Positions 1 to 9,051 of a stretch of DNA of 64,000 nucleotides are shown here, one piece after another. The stretch is from contig NZ_JAUCMW010000016.1 of the NCBI RefSeq assembly GCF_030372765.1, positions 38,252-102,251 on the forward strand, written 5' to 3'. The notes below the pieces were generated by a model. That model ran no database searches and was not told the origin of the DNA. It saw only the letters and a list, made by a program, of their open reading frames with translations. Source of the stretch: Labilibaculum sp. K2S. Lineage in GTDB: Bacteria > Bacteroidota > Bacteroidia > Bacteroidales > Marinifilaceae. Within the stretch, counting starts at the first letter, position 1. Every line of letters starts with the position of its first letter. Both the position numbers and the translations under genes were made by a program.

Positions 1-2972
1 AAAGTAATAGTAGCCCCATTCAACAGCCTCACCTTATTGTTATTATCAAAATTATAAGTAAGAGCAACCTTACGAAGTTTCACATAGGAACGATCAAAAA
101 CATTGGCAAATTTCTTGTTTTCATCCTCAGTTACATTTGCACGGTATGGATAGTTTTGGCACCAGGTTTGCCAGCTGACAGCAGTTGTGTTTTCTACGAT
201 ATCTCCATTAGCAAGAACGTTAACACCTTTAGGAACATACACGGCTTTCCCGGCTGCATACTCAGCATCTCTGCCTGTTGTAGATTCAGGATGACGTCCT
301 CCCCACCATAATTTCTGAATGGTTTTGGATGCCATTACACCACCAATTACTCCATCAAAATCGACATTAAGAGTAAATTTTTTGTAGTTAAATGTATTCT
401 GAAATCCGAAACGGGCATTAGGATCTGTATGCCCCAAATATCCTTTTTCACTGTCTTTTATAGTCAATCCGGTGTTGGGATCAATAATCAATCGCCCGTC
501 ATCGGTTTTTTGCCATTGCGTTCCCCACATATCATCGGCTCTGTCACCAACACGCAGATTGTTAAATTTCTCTTCTCCTCCGTAAATTTTTGTAAGTGTT
601 TTTTTATTAAAGCTCCAATTGGTTCTTACATTCCATTTAAAAGCCTTGTTAATTAATTTAGCAGAAAGCGCAAGCTCCAAACCTTTAGTCTCATACTCAT
701 TGCCATTTACATAACGACTGGAAAATCCGGAAGCCTTGGATAAAGGAAGTTTTATAATCTGATTTTCATCAACAACTTTATAATAAGTTCCTTCAAGTCC
801 CAAACGATTTTTGAAAAATGAAGTTGACAAACCAAACTCTGTTGAGGTCGATTTCTCCGGTTTAATATTGGAATTCACAATTCCTGCCGGATAGCTAATT
901 TTAGGATTCGTCCCAAACGTCCCGTTATTGGAATAGGTTGACTCTATCTGATAAGGATCCAAATCACTGGATACCTGTGCCCATGAACCATATACTTTAA
1001 GATAATCTACCTGTTTTGGCATTGAAATATAATCGGAAACCATAGTACTCAAAGCAACTGATGGATAAAAATAAGAGTTGTTTTGAGTAGGCATGGTAGA
1101 CGACTTGTCGTTACGACCTGTTAATGTTAAAAACCACGATTTAAAAAGATCCAAAGTTGCAGTGGCATATACACTCGATGTCGCTTTTTCTTCTAAATTA
1201 TTTGTAGCCGTTACAGGTCCCTGAGAATTCCCCATATTGTAAATTCCCGGTACAATTAATCCATCCGTAGCCGCATATTCCTGCTGATATTTTCTGTAAA
1301 AATAAGAAGCTCCTCCATTCACTGTTAAGTTAAGATCATCGGAGATATTGGCGGTATAAGTAAGCAATACATCGGTATCGAAATTAGTCTGCTCGCTATT
1401 CCAGGTCTTGTAATCACCCTCACGGGAATCGCCGTAATTCATATACGATTTAGGACTTTGCATGTTCTCAAACAAATCCTTAATTCGAACAGCGCCCCGC
1501 CCTTGTATTGAAAGATTTGGAAGAATATCCCAACGCAGTTTCACCTGACTCGCTATCACATTTCTATCGTGAGCCTGCTTTAATTCGCTGGAAGCAAAAT
1601 ATGGATTATTGTACCACGCATAATTGTAATTTGCCTGCTGATATCCTTCTTGTCCCGGTATCCAAAAATGGTTTTTTAAAGCCTCTCCATCCACATCGTC
1701 ACTCATCCAGACTAAAACTGTGTACATGTGATTTTTAGGTCCGTATCCGTATCGTGGATAATTTGGAGAATATACCTTAGAATAAGACAAACCACCTTCC
1801 AGTGTAAGATCTTCTGTCAATTTATAACTTCCATTAAAATTTAAACCACCGCTGTTAACACGGGAACTGGGAACCTGACCTTTCTGATAAGCATACTTAC
1901 CGGTCATCATAAATTGCCCGCGGTCTGTTTTCATACTGATCGACATATCGGTATTCGAAATAATTCCGGTACTCAAAAAGTTCTTTAAATTGTTATGCTG
2001 AATCCATGGAGTTGGTACTCTCTCATAACGTGACCGATCATCGTATTTGGTGTTTTTAACCCCGCCATACCATTCAATTGTTTCTCCGGTAACTTTATCG
2101 CGTATCGGACTGTTCCATTGAGCAATCATTTTTCCCGATTCAAATTTAGGTCCCCAGGTCATATCTCCATCAGAGATACCACCATCAGCTCCATCCCAAA
2201 ATTCATATTGTCCGTTAGAGCCACTGCCGTACTCATGCTGCGGATCAGGAAAAGCAGCATATCCGGCTGACACCATCAAAGTTGTTGAAACTGTTGCTTG
2301 CAATTCTTTTGATGTCCCCTTTTTTGAAGTCAACAAAATAGCTCCATTCTTACCTCTACTCCCATAAAGAGCAGAAGCCGAAGTTCCTTTCAATACATTT
2401 ATACTTTCAATATTTTCAGTGGGGATATCAAAAAAATCGGTCTCAACCGGAATTCCATCCAATACAATCAGAGGTTTTTTACCCCGAAGCTGAAAATCAG
2501 GAGATTGAAAAACACCTGTTGGATTGGTTACCGTTAATCCTGCAACCTGCCCGGTTAAAGCACCTCCTAAATTCAAACTTTTCGCCTGAACAATTACGTC
2601 ATCAACAATTTTTTCTGTAGCATATCCGATTTTTTTCTTTTGCTGTTTAATACCTATTGCTGTAGCTACAACCTCATTCAATTGCTGCACATCTTCGCCA
2701 AGCACTACATTAATCAGCGTACGTCCGTTAACAGGCTCTTCTTTCGAAGCAAATCCCATAAACGAAAATACCAGAACATCATCCGATTTTGCTTCGATGC
2801 TGTATTCACCATCAAGAGAAGTAACCGTTCCCTTTACTGTCCCTTTCAGCACAACATTAACTCCTGGCAGAGAATTTCCCTGCTGATCGTTAACCCGACC
2901 CGACAATTTTATCTGAGCATTTACGATCAGTACATTCGTAAAAATCAGAAGTAGTAAAGTAATTTTTTTCAT
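1..2972 (-). CDS. SusC/RagA-family TonB-dependent outer-membrane receptor (3' end beyond window)
   Basis: Open reading frame from the ATG at 2972 to the window edge, about 990 codons without a stop. A signal peptide (MKKITLLLLIFTNVLIVNAQ) is followed by a carboxypeptidase-D-like regulatory domain (about residues 22-100), a plug domain with the SusC-typical sequence YGSRGKNGAILLTSKKG and a long beta-barrel region rich in aromatic residues. In the family such receptors import glycans or peptides across the outer membrane with TonB energy, usually with a SusD lipoprotein. The substrate cannot be told from this sequence, and the expected susD gene would lie to the left of the window. The gene upstream ends 17 bp before this start, so the two are probably co-transcribed. 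The C-terminal strands of the barrel are missing only because the window ends. Confidence 0.93.
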   Translation of the reverse strand, partial: MKKITLLLLIFTNVLIVNAQIKLSGRVNDQQGNSLPGVNVVLKGTVKGTVTSLDGEYSIEAKSDDVLVFSFMGFASKEEPVNGRTLINVVLGEDVQQLNEVVATAIGIKQQKKKIGYATEKIVDDVIVQAKSLNLGGALTGQVAGLTVTNPTGVFQSPDFQLRGKKPLIVLDGIPVETDFFDIPTENIESINVLKGTSASALYGSRGKNGAILLTSKKGTSKELQATVSTTLMVSAGYAAFPDPQHEYGSGSNGQYEFWDGADGGISDGDMTWGPKFESGKMIAQWNSPIRDKVTGETIEWYGGVKNTKYDDRSRYERVPTPWIQHNNLKNFLSTGIISNTDMSISMKTDRGQFMMTGKYAYQKGQVPSSRVNSGGLNFNGSYKLTEDLTLEGGLSYSKVYSPNYPRYGYGPKNHMYTVLVWMSDDVDGEALKNHFWIPGQEGYQQANYNYAWYNNPYFASSELKQAHDRNVIASQVKLRWDILPNLSIQGRGAVRIKDLFENMQSPKSYMNYGDSREGDYKTWNSEQTNFDTDVLLTYTANISDDLNLTVNGGASYFYRKYQQEYAATDGLIVPGIYNMGNSQGPVTATNNLEEKATSSVYATATLDLFKSWFLTLTGRNDKSSTMPTQNNSYFYPSVALSTMVSDYISMPKQVDYLKVYGSWAQVSSDLDPYQIESTYSNNGTFGTNPKISYPAGIVNSNIKPEKSTSTEFGLSTSFFKNRLGLEGTYYKVVDENQIIKLPLSKASGFSSRYVNGNEYETKGLELALSAKLINKAFKWNVRTNWSFNKKTLTKIYGGEEKFNNLRVGDRADDMWGTQWQKTDDGRLIIDPNTGLTIKDSEKGYLGHTDPNARFGFQNTFNYKKFTLNVDFDGVIGGVMASKTIQKLWWGGRHPESTTGRDAEYAAGKAVYVPKGVNVLANGDIVENTTAVSWQTWCQNYPYRANVTEDENKKFANVFDRSYVKLRKVALTYNFDNNNKVRLLNGATIT

Positions 2973-2989
2973 TTCGATTAAATGTCAAA

Positions 2990-3550
2990 TTAGATATTGA
3001 TTAATACAATTTTATTATAAAGAGCAATCTCTTCTTTTTTGCTTTTCTTTTCCTTTAGTTGTTTTTCAAGCCATTCACTATCTTCACTTATAGCAGCAAT
3101 TCCAATTTTTAGTATCTGCTTTATTTGCTGACTTGCACCCGACATAGAGCAAGTCTCCTTTTTTAATTCTTTTCTCAGGTAATTTTCAATTCCCTTTATA
3201 CTTTTATAAATTCGGGGTTTTCTTATCCTCAAAACCACATTAGGATCTCCAGCTACCGGCTGTTCCTCATACATATAAACACTCTCGAACAGTGCATAAT
3301 ACTGAGCAATTTCTGTTCCCCATGTACTCTCCACAGACGCCCTTACCGGCAAGGAAAGTTTCTCCTCATCAGGACTGTAATAAGTAAAAGTAAATCGTTC
3401 GTCGGGGGTTGTTTCTGAAAAATCATTCCCGTGTTTATTTGATGCCGGCCATACCGTTCCATCATCAGAATTTAAACTGGCAACTTCTTGTGCACGTAAT
3501 CCTGACACAACTAACACTAAGGCTAAAATTAAGGTGGTTCTAATTTCCAT
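2990..3550 (-). CDS. secreted protein of unknown function, upstream of SusC-like receptor
   Basis: 186-residue protein with a clear signal peptide (hydrophobic run after MEIRTT, cleavage likely after LRAQ). The mature part is acidic and aromatic in the first half (FTFTYYSPDEEKLSLP) and turns lysine-rich and probably helical near the end (EKQLKEKKSKKEE). I recognise no family. It sits 17 bp upstream of the SusC-like receptor on the same strand, so it is likely the first gene of that operon and exported to the periplasm or cell surface. Its role, for example as an accessory binding or regulatory protein for the receptor, is inference from position only. Confidence 0.7.
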   Translation of the reverse strand: MEIRTTLILALVLVVSGLRAQEVASLNSDDGTVWPASNKHGNDFSETTPDERFTFTYYSPDEEKLSLPVRASVESTWGTEIAQYYALFESVYMYEEQPVAGDPNVVLRIRKPRIYKSIKGIENYLRKELKKETCSMSGASQQIKQILKIGIAAISEDSEWLEKQLKEKKSKKEEIALYNKIVLINI

Positions 3551-3657
3551 ATCGTCATATGTATTTGTGAATATTCAAGCTTTTTATCTGACTCAAAGTA
3601 CACGAACACATATCACCTAATGATAAGTTTAGAGTAAACTTTATTTTAAATATTGAA

Positions 3658-3831
3658 ATGTATCTATATGAAAAACAGAAGGGAAGTGAAAAGTCTATTC
3701 CGCATGAAACCACCAGGAGACGTAGGGCACAAGCATCTTACAATCAAAACATTAACTTCTACAATTATTTTCAGAAGGAAGTAATACATCATGGTTTTCC
3801 GATGAAAACCATGGGTATGAAGAACAAGTAA
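3658..3831 (+). CDS. short ORF, 57 aa, doubtful
   Basis: ATG to TAA, 57 codons, beginning MYLYEKQKGSEKSIPHETTR with an Arg-rich stretch (TRRRRAQAS) and ending in FPMKTMGMKNK. There is no clear ribosome-binding site and no recognised domain. It may be a small basic protein or part of a decayed gene; it is listed because the surrounding kilobase has no other explanation. Confidence 0.2.
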   Translation: MYLYEKQKGSEKSIPHETTRRRRAQASYNQNINFYNYFQKEVIHHGFPMKTMGMKNK

Positions 3832-3879
3832 AGGTTAATTTAAAATGAAATTAAATTTTATTGAAATCTTATTGAAATA

Positions 3880-4059
3880 ATGACAAGAAAGCAAGCAATG
3901 TATTTCGACGGAAAACATTCAGTTATTTGCTGGTGGAGATCAACTCGCTCTCAAATGAATAAAACAGACAGCATGCAAAGCATAGAGCTGTGTTTGCAAC
4001 TGGTGGTGCAATTGCAGCAGTTTTCTTATCGAGGAAAAATAAAAAAAGCTCTGAGTTAA
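3880..4059 (+). CDS. short ORF, 59 aa, doubtful or remnant
   Basis: 59 codons starting MTRKQAMYFDGKHSVICWWR. In another frame the last third reads as a more protein-like hydrophobic segment followed by a lysine-rich tail (ATGGAIAAVFLSRKNKKSS, ending in a TAA near 4075). This could mean a frameshifted remnant of a small membrane-anchored protein. No homologue is recognised and no start signal stands out. Confidence 0.15.
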   Translation: MTRKQAMYFDGKHSVICWWRSTRSQMNKTDSMQSIELCLQLVVQLQQFSYRGKIKKALS

Positions 4060-4553
4060 AGCAATCTGCCAATTAATAATCAGAAATAAGAACCCAGATT
4101 AGAGCTAAACTAACCTAATGCATAGTTTCTCTCTTGTATTTATGATTTAACCTCGTGTAATCCTGTATTTCTTTTCGTACATTATTATTTACTCATTATA
4201 CATACTAATTTTCTAACGATACATATAGTATTTAGCCAGATACATACTTAATTTACAATCCGATTTTCTGATTTTACCACTGGTATTTACTTAAAGAGCT
4301 ACTGCTATAAATAAATTAACACCTGAAATACCGAAAATAACTATTAGAACATTTAATTTTCAAAAATATGTAAGAGGATAATAATTTACAATCAAATTTT
4401 TACTCCGTAATTAGTAGTAAATACCAACAAAATATACAGTTTAATTCCATTAATAGATTGACATTCTGTATTTCTTATTGTAACTTTCTTCTTTTGTAAA
4501 TCTAACTGCATCAATACCCCTTGGTATTGCCACCAAAAACAGCATAAAACAAG

Positions 4554-4907
4554 ATGACTAAAAAGAAATATGAAATGCCCGTGAACCTTAACGATATAAT
4601 CGTTAATCGAATGAAAGAGAAATACATTAGCAATACAGAGTTGGCCCGCCTGTTGCAAATGCATCACTCGTCGGTGCTCTTTATGCTCAAAAATCCAGGC
4701 ATGCAAATTCGACGCTTATGGACTATTTGCGAGGCTATCGATTTTAATGTATTCCGCTATTTAGCCAACGAAATTGGAATCGAAAACCCCGTTGATTCGG
4801 GCATTACATTGCGCGACGCTGAAATTGAAAACTTGAAAAAGGAGATTGAAGATTTAAAAAAAGAACGTGATTTACTAAAGGAAGTGATTGGCCTGAGGGG
4901 CAGGTAA
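4554..4907 (+). CDS. HTH DNA-binding protein with C-terminal coiled coil
   Basis: 117 residues. Residues about 10-75 look like an XRE/Cro-type helix-turn-helix (NTELARLLQMHHSSVLFMLK as the recognition unit, followed by LWTICEAIDFNVFRYLA). Residues about 85-115 form a heptad-rich charged helix (IENLKKEIEDLKKERDLLKE) likely to dimerise. Small orphan regulators of this layout are common in Bacteroidota. The gene is monocistronic, lies between long non-coding DNA and a convergent CDF transporter, and is followed by a hairpin at 4919-4936. The target genes are unknown. The ORFs that overlap it on the other strand are shadows. Confidence 0.75.
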   Translation: MTKKKYEMPVNLNDIIVNRMKEKYISNTELARLLQMHHSSVLFMLKNPGMQIRRLWTICEAIDFNVFRYLANEIGIENPVDSGITLRDAEIENLKKEIEDLKKERDLLKEVIGLRGR

Positions 4908-4918
4908 TTGTTGTTTAA

Positions 4919-4950
4919 ACGCTCCTTTCGGGGCGTAATATCGGTTTTTA
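4919..4950 (+). terminator. probable terminator of the HTH gene
   Basis: ACGCTCC-TTTC-GGGGCGT forms a 7-bp stem (one G-U pair) 12 bp after the stop codon, followed by a T-rich stretch (GGTTTTTAATTT). Confidence 0.5.
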
Positions 4951-5080
4951 ATTTGCAGGAGCCATTTTGCGCTTCACTTCTTACAGCTGACAAATTAGAT
5001 ATCGGCATTAGACTGCTTTTTTTCGCCCGCCATGGCTCACTCATTATTCAAAATGGCATGACACAAATACCCCGATTCAA

Positions 5081-6004
5081 TTAGTCTGTATGCGGTTCAA
5101 TGTGAATTGTTGATACGTAACCATATTTTTCGAGAATGGCTTCTTCCAGTACTGTTGCAATATCGTGAGCCGTTTTTATAGCCATATCTTGCGGAAGCAA
5201 AATATGAAAGGTTAATTCTGTATGATCCCCATAAACATGGAGGTGAAAATGGTGAGGTTCCAAATTACCCGGACTAACTTCTTCAATGGTCATTTTTAAT
5301 TCCTGAATGATTGTATCGGAAGGACTCTCTCCCAATAAGGAATGAATAGAATCGCTGATAATTTCATAAGCTGCATGTCCAATTAGTATAGCAACTATCA
5401 TTCCCAAAGCTCCATCGACCCACCAAAAATAAGGACCCAAGAATATCCCAACCAAAATAACCAAAGAAGATATTGCATCGCTGCGGTGATGCCAGGCATC
5501 AGCTTTTAACACTTTTGAATTGGTTTTTTTTGCTCCGTAATAAGCAAATTGAGCCAACAATTCCTTTGCTGCAATTGACACTATCATAACTACAATAGCA
5601 ATGCTCCCAAATTGTGATGACTCCCGGCTTTGCAACGTATTATAGGATTCAATGATAAAATCAAAGGCAACTAATAACAGCAGTATTCCAATAATAAAAG
5701 CACTAATTAAATCAGCTCGCCCGTGACCAAAGGGATGATCCTCATCGGCAGGTTTCTTTGATATCTTAGCGCCAACAATCACAATTACAGAACTTAAACT
5801 ATCGGACAGAGTATGCCAGGCATCAGCAATAATAGCTATGGAACCTGTAGCCAAACCAGCCCAGTATTTTAACCCGAAAAGCAATATATTCCCTATTATA
5901 GAAAGCCAGCCTTCTACTGAGGCCCAATTCGATTTATCTAATTTAAACTTGGAATTTTTCAATTTGTAATAATCTTTAATTGCGACATATAAACTATGAG
6001 TCAA
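5081..6004 (-). CDS. cation diffusion facilitator (CDF) family transporter, probably zinc
   Basis: 307 residues, about six transmembrane segments followed by a cytoplasmic ferredoxin-like domain (from about residue 215, containing PHHFHLHVYGDH). CDF proteins export divalent metal from the cytoplasm in exchange for protons. The metal-site motifs are visible in both TM2 (DAWHTLSD, residues 61-68) and TM5 (DAWHHRSD, 169-176). HxxxD in both places is the pattern described for zinc-type CDFs rather than the DxxxD of manganese transporters. The DEDHPFGHGR loop (87-96) is also typical. It lies 18 bp downstream of the metallophosphatase gene on the same strand and may be read from that operon. Confidence 0.9.
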   Translation of the reverse strand: MTHSLYVAIKDYYKLKNSKFKLDKSNWASVEGWLSIIGNILLFGLKYWAGLATGSIAIIADAWHTLSDSLSSVIVIVGAKISKKPADEDHPFGHGRADLISAFIIGILLLLVAFDFIIESYNTLQSRESSQFGSIAIVVMIVSIAAKELLAQFAYYGAKKTNSKVLKADAWHHRSDAISSLVILVGIFLGPYFWWVDGALGMIVAILIGHAAYEIISDSIHSLLGESPSDTIIQELKMTIEEVSPGNLEPHHFHLHVYGDHTELTFHILLPQDMAIKTAHDIATVLEEAILEKYGYVSTIHIEPHTD

Positions 6005-6022
6005 TGCTATTATTGTATCATA

Positions 6023-6955
6023 TTAAACTAATTTTTCATCAACCGAGAGTAGTTTTGAAGAAGCCAACTTCGTTTTATTTTTCTTATCGATGTAAAAATC
6101 AATTCTTCCCACTGCAATTCCTGCCCATCCAACTTGATTGACAAGAACCTCTTCACCCTCCAAATTCAGAATCCGTTCCGGAGTTTCCAATAAGGTATGT
6201 GTATGTCCTCCTACGATTAAATCAACACCTCTGGTTTTTTTGGCTAAATTAACATCACAATCAAAACCTAAATCATTCCTTAATCCCAAATGTGAAAGAC
6301 AGATAACCAAATCACATGCATTTTCATCCTTTAAAATACGAACCATTTTCTCGGTAACATCAACAGGATCGGCGTAGGAAATAGAACCTCTGTTTTTGGG
6401 CTCCACAAAACCGTCTAAATTAACACCCAGCCCAAAAACACCAATCCTCAAATCTCCTTTATCAAATATTTTATAAGCTGGGATTTTACCATCCAATTCA
6501 GTTTCAGAAAATTCATAGTTCGCATTTAGCAATGGGAAATTAAGATATTTCAACTGACTTGCAAGTCCTTCAATGCCATTATCAAACTCATGGTTCCCAA
6601 TAGTTCCGGCATCATAACCCATTTTCGACATTAATTTAAATTCAGCTTCCCCCTTAAAGAAATTAAAATAAGGTGTGCCTTGAAACACATCTCCTGCATC
6701 CAGCAACAAAACCAATTCTTCTTCTTTTCTGATTTTTTGAACCAAGGCATGAATTCTTGCAAAACCTCCCAAACCACCAAATTCAGGATCTCCCTTTGGA
6801 AAGGGTTCAATACGGCTGTGCAAATCGTTGGTATGAAGCACCGTAATTTTCCGCAATTCTTTTTTAGCCGCTGAAGCACTTTTTGGAAGAATACCTGTTC
6901 CTAAAAACAAACCCGCTACACCGATATTTTTCAAAAAATCCCGTCTATTCCACAT
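6023..6955 (-). CDS. 5'-nucleotidase-type metallophosphatase (catalytic half), Tat-exported
   Basis: 310 residues. The N-terminus carries a twin-arginine signal (NRRDFLKN followed by a hydrophobic run and SASA), so export of a folded, metal-loaded enzyme is likely. The calcineurin-like metallophosphoesterase motifs are all present: HTNDLH (41-46), DAGD (86-89), GNHEFD (120-125), SHLG (221-224) and GGHTHT (249-254). This matches the catalytic domain of UshA/5'-nucleotidase, which hydrolyses extracellular nucleotides. The C-terminal substrate-binding domain is absent here and is encoded by the preceding gene, which overlaps by 11 bp. The two products probably act together outside the cytoplasm. 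Confidence 0.9.
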   Translation of the reverse strand: MWNRRDFLKNIGVAGLFLGTGILPKSASAAKKELRKITVLHTNDLHSRIEPFPKGDPEFGGLGGFARIHALVQKIRKEEELVLLLDAGDVFQGTPYFNFFKGEAEFKLMSKMGYDAGTIGNHEFDNGIEGLASQLKYLNFPLLNANYEFSETELDGKIPAYKIFDKGDLRIGVFGLGVNLDGFVEPKNRGSISYADPVDVTEKMVRILKDENACDLVICLSHLGLRNDLGFDCDVNLAKKTRGVDLIVGGHTHTLLETPERILNLEGEEVLVNQVGWAGIAVGRIDFYIDKKNKTKLASSKLLSVDEKLV

Positions 6956-7727
6956 GGTAAATCCTCCCGTCTAATTCTGCCGAAATATGTTTCCCGTTTT
7001 TGTAATCACGACTAATGTATTTGATCATTTCGGATCGTAATTTTTTATGCAAATGTCTGAACGTTTCCCTACTTTCAAAAGCAGACAAACCGCCACCACC
7101 ATTCACCAAATAATCTATTGATATAATGTGATATGTTTTTCCCAAATCAACTGACGTTCCATTAACAAGAACATCAACCGCTTGCTTATCCTTAATTCCC
7201 ATTTTCACACCGCTAATACCTTCACCATTAAACCCGGCAACCTGATGCAAGAGTTTCATTAAATCGTACCCTTTCATTCCAACAATCACCAATTTATTTT
7301 TAAAAGGCAGCATTTCAAACATTCTACCCGTTGTTATTTCGCCTTTTGGCATGCCTGTGCGAATTCCCCCTTGATTCATTATTGCCAAATCAACAGAGTG
7401 AGATAATTGATTTTCCACACAAAATTCTTTCCCAATAGCAAGCATTGCATCAGCAATATAATCAGACAATTTACTCTCCGGCTTGCCGACAATCATTTCT
7501 TCATCAGAAACAGAAATAATCGCATTCATTTCCCCGTCGAGCTGAGATTTATAGCTTTCGATAACATGCACAAAAGCAGTATCCTTTTGCGAATCAGAAT
7601 CCATAACTGAATCAATCCTGTAATTAGATTGATTAGCCGGTCTATTGATTTTATTAGTCACCGAACAGGCTGCAACAGCCAGCAGTAAGAGCAATATTCT
7701 CAATGATTTAAATAGTTGTAATTTCAT
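6945..7727 (-). CDS. 5'-nucleotidase C-terminal domain lipoprotein
   Basis: 260 residues with a lipoprotein signal (LRILLLLLAVAACS; lipobox cysteine about residue 21). The body matches the UshA C-terminal nucleotide-binding domain: DYIADAMLA, SVDLAIMNQGGIRTGMPKG, FEMLPFKNKLVIVGMKG, SIDYLVNGGGGLSAF. This domain binds the base and sugar of the substrate in the full enzyme but carries no catalytic metal site. It is the first gene of a pair with the metallophosphatase, overlapping it by 11 bp, which suggests translational coupling. The domain order is the reverse of the single-chain enzyme. Confidence 0.9.
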   Translation of the reverse strand: MKLQLFKSLRILLLLLAVAACSVTNKINRPANQSNYRIDSVMDSDSQKDTAFVHVIESYKSQLDGEMNAIISVSDEEMIVGKPESKLSDYIADAMLAIGKEFCVENQLSHSVDLAIMNQGGIRTGMPKGEITTGRMFEMLPFKNKLVIVGMKGYDLMKLLHQVAGFNGEGISGVKMGIKDKQAVDVLVNGTSVDLGKTYHIISIDYLVNGGGGLSAFESRETFRHLHKKLRSEMIKYISRDYKNGKHISAELDGRIYHVE

Positions 7728-7790
7728 ATGCGTTCAATAAAATACACCCTTGCCATTTTTTAAGCGAATGTAAAACTATAAAAATACCTT

Positions 7791-7811
7791 GATTTCTATA
7801 TTATAGAAATC
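7791..7811 (-). terminator. possible terminator after dinB
   Basis: GATTTCTATA and TATAGAAATC form an almost perfect inverted repeat just after the dinB stop codon, followed on the minus strand by a moderately T-rich stretch. The small loop makes it uncertain. Confidence 0.4.
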
Positions 7812-7819
7812 TGAATTAT

Positions 7820-8887
7820 TCAAAAATCTAAGGTTAATTGCTGAGGTTCAGAAAAATTGATTTGATTGGAAACAGTTAAACCCAGCAACCGAATGCTTTC
7901 CTTCAATTCAATTTGGTTTAACAATTCGTTTGCCAGATTAAGAATTTGATCCACCCGATTCAATTCCTGCAGAATGGTTTTACTTCTTGTTACCTGTTCA
8001 AAGTTGCTGTATTTCACTTTTAAACTTAAAGTCCTTCCTCTAAAACCACTCTTCTTTAATCGTCGCAGCAGATCTTCTGCAGTTGCAATCATGTCTTTTC
8101 TGATCAAATCTTTATTCGATAAATCCGTATAAAATGTATGCTCAGTACTTACCGATTTACGAACCCGGTTGGGATTCACCGGACGGTTATCAATCCCTTG
8201 TGCTATTTGAAAGTAGTAAACTCCGGCTTTCCCAAACACACGGGTCAATTCAGCAAGACTTCTCTCCTTCAAATCTTTCCCCCTGAATATTCCCAACTGA
8301 TGCATTTTATCTGCCGTAACCTTTCCAACTCCAAAAAATTTATCAATTGATAACTGCTCAATAAACTGCTCAACATCTTTGGGAGGAATAACAAATAAAC
8401 CATCAGGTTTTTGATAATCAGAAGCAATTTTAGCCAAAAACTTATTTACTGATATTCCTGCCGAAGCCGTTAAACCAGTCACCTCCTTAATCCTTTCTTT
8501 AATCTCTTTGGCAATCAAACTCGCAGAAGGCAAATTTTTCTTATTATGGGTAACATCTAAAAAAGCTTCGTCAATGGAAAGAGGCTCTACCAAATCGGTA
8601 AATTCATAAAAAACACTCATGATTTGCTTCGAAATTTCTTTGTATCGGTCATGCCTTCCCTTCACAAAAATTAAATTAGGGCATCTCCTTTTCGCAATAG
8701 AAGAAGGCATTGCAGAACGCACACCAAATTTTCTCGCTTCGTAACTTGCTGCAGCAACAACTCCTCTTTCTCCGGATCCCCCAACCGCAATTGGTTTGTT
8801 TCGAAGCTCGGGATTATCTTTCTGCTCTACCGAAGCAAAAAAAGCATCCATATCAACGTGAATTATTTTGCGATTTTCCTCTCCCAT
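7820..8887 (-). CDS. dinB: DNA polymerase IV (Y-family translesion polymerase)
   Basis: 355 residues, the usual length for DinB. The palm motifs are intact: HVDMDAFFASVEQ (residues 10-22, catalytic D12) and SIDEAFLDV (104-112, D106 and E107). The thumb HhH region includes FFGVGKVTADKMHQLGI, and the little-finger domain covers about residues 235-345. The protein ends in a short QQLTLDF tail resembling a beta-clamp binding motif (QLTLDF). It performs error-prone bypass of damaged bases. It is transcribed alone, divergent from the MATE pump; no LexA-like box was recognised upstream. Confidence 0.95.
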   Translation of the reverse strand: MGEENRKIIHVDMDAFFASVEQKDNPELRNKPIAVGGSGERGVVAAASYEARKFGVRSAMPSSIAKRRCPNLIFVKGRHDRYKEISKQIMSVFYEFTDLVEPLSIDEAFLDVTHNKKNLPSASLIAKEIKERIKEVTGLTASAGISVNKFLAKIASDYQKPDGLFVIPPKDVEQFIEQLSIDKFFGVGKVTADKMHQLGIFRGKDLKERSLAELTRVFGKAGVYYFQIAQGIDNRPVNPNRVRKSVSTEHTFYTDLSNKDLIRKDMIATAEDLLRRLKKSGFRGRTLSLKVKYSNFEQVTRSKTILQELNRVDQILNLANELLNQIELKESIRLLGLTVSNQINFSEPQQLTLDF

Positions 8888-9051
8888 TTTCCATTCAAAT
8901 ATCCAGAAACAATTTAAAAAATTATCACTTCAATTTTTGTAATTTTACACGCCTTAAAAAAGCGAAAAATTCCTATTCCTTATTCAACACATTGCGAAAA
9001 TAGGGAATAAATACAACCAAACCTGTTCTCGTAAGAACCAAAATAAGTAAA

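Larger units (their letters stand above)
3551..4553. other. gene-poor AT-rich intergenic region
   Basis: About 1 kb between the receptor operon (leftward) and the HTH gene (rightward). The left end should hold the promoter of the 3550 gene. Two short plus-strand ORFs (57 and 59 codons) lie in the first half and are listed separately. From about 4080 to 4550 the sequence is very AT-rich with no convincing coding frame; it contains partly repeated ATACATACT-A-ATTT words between 4196 and 4255. Confidence 0.6.
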
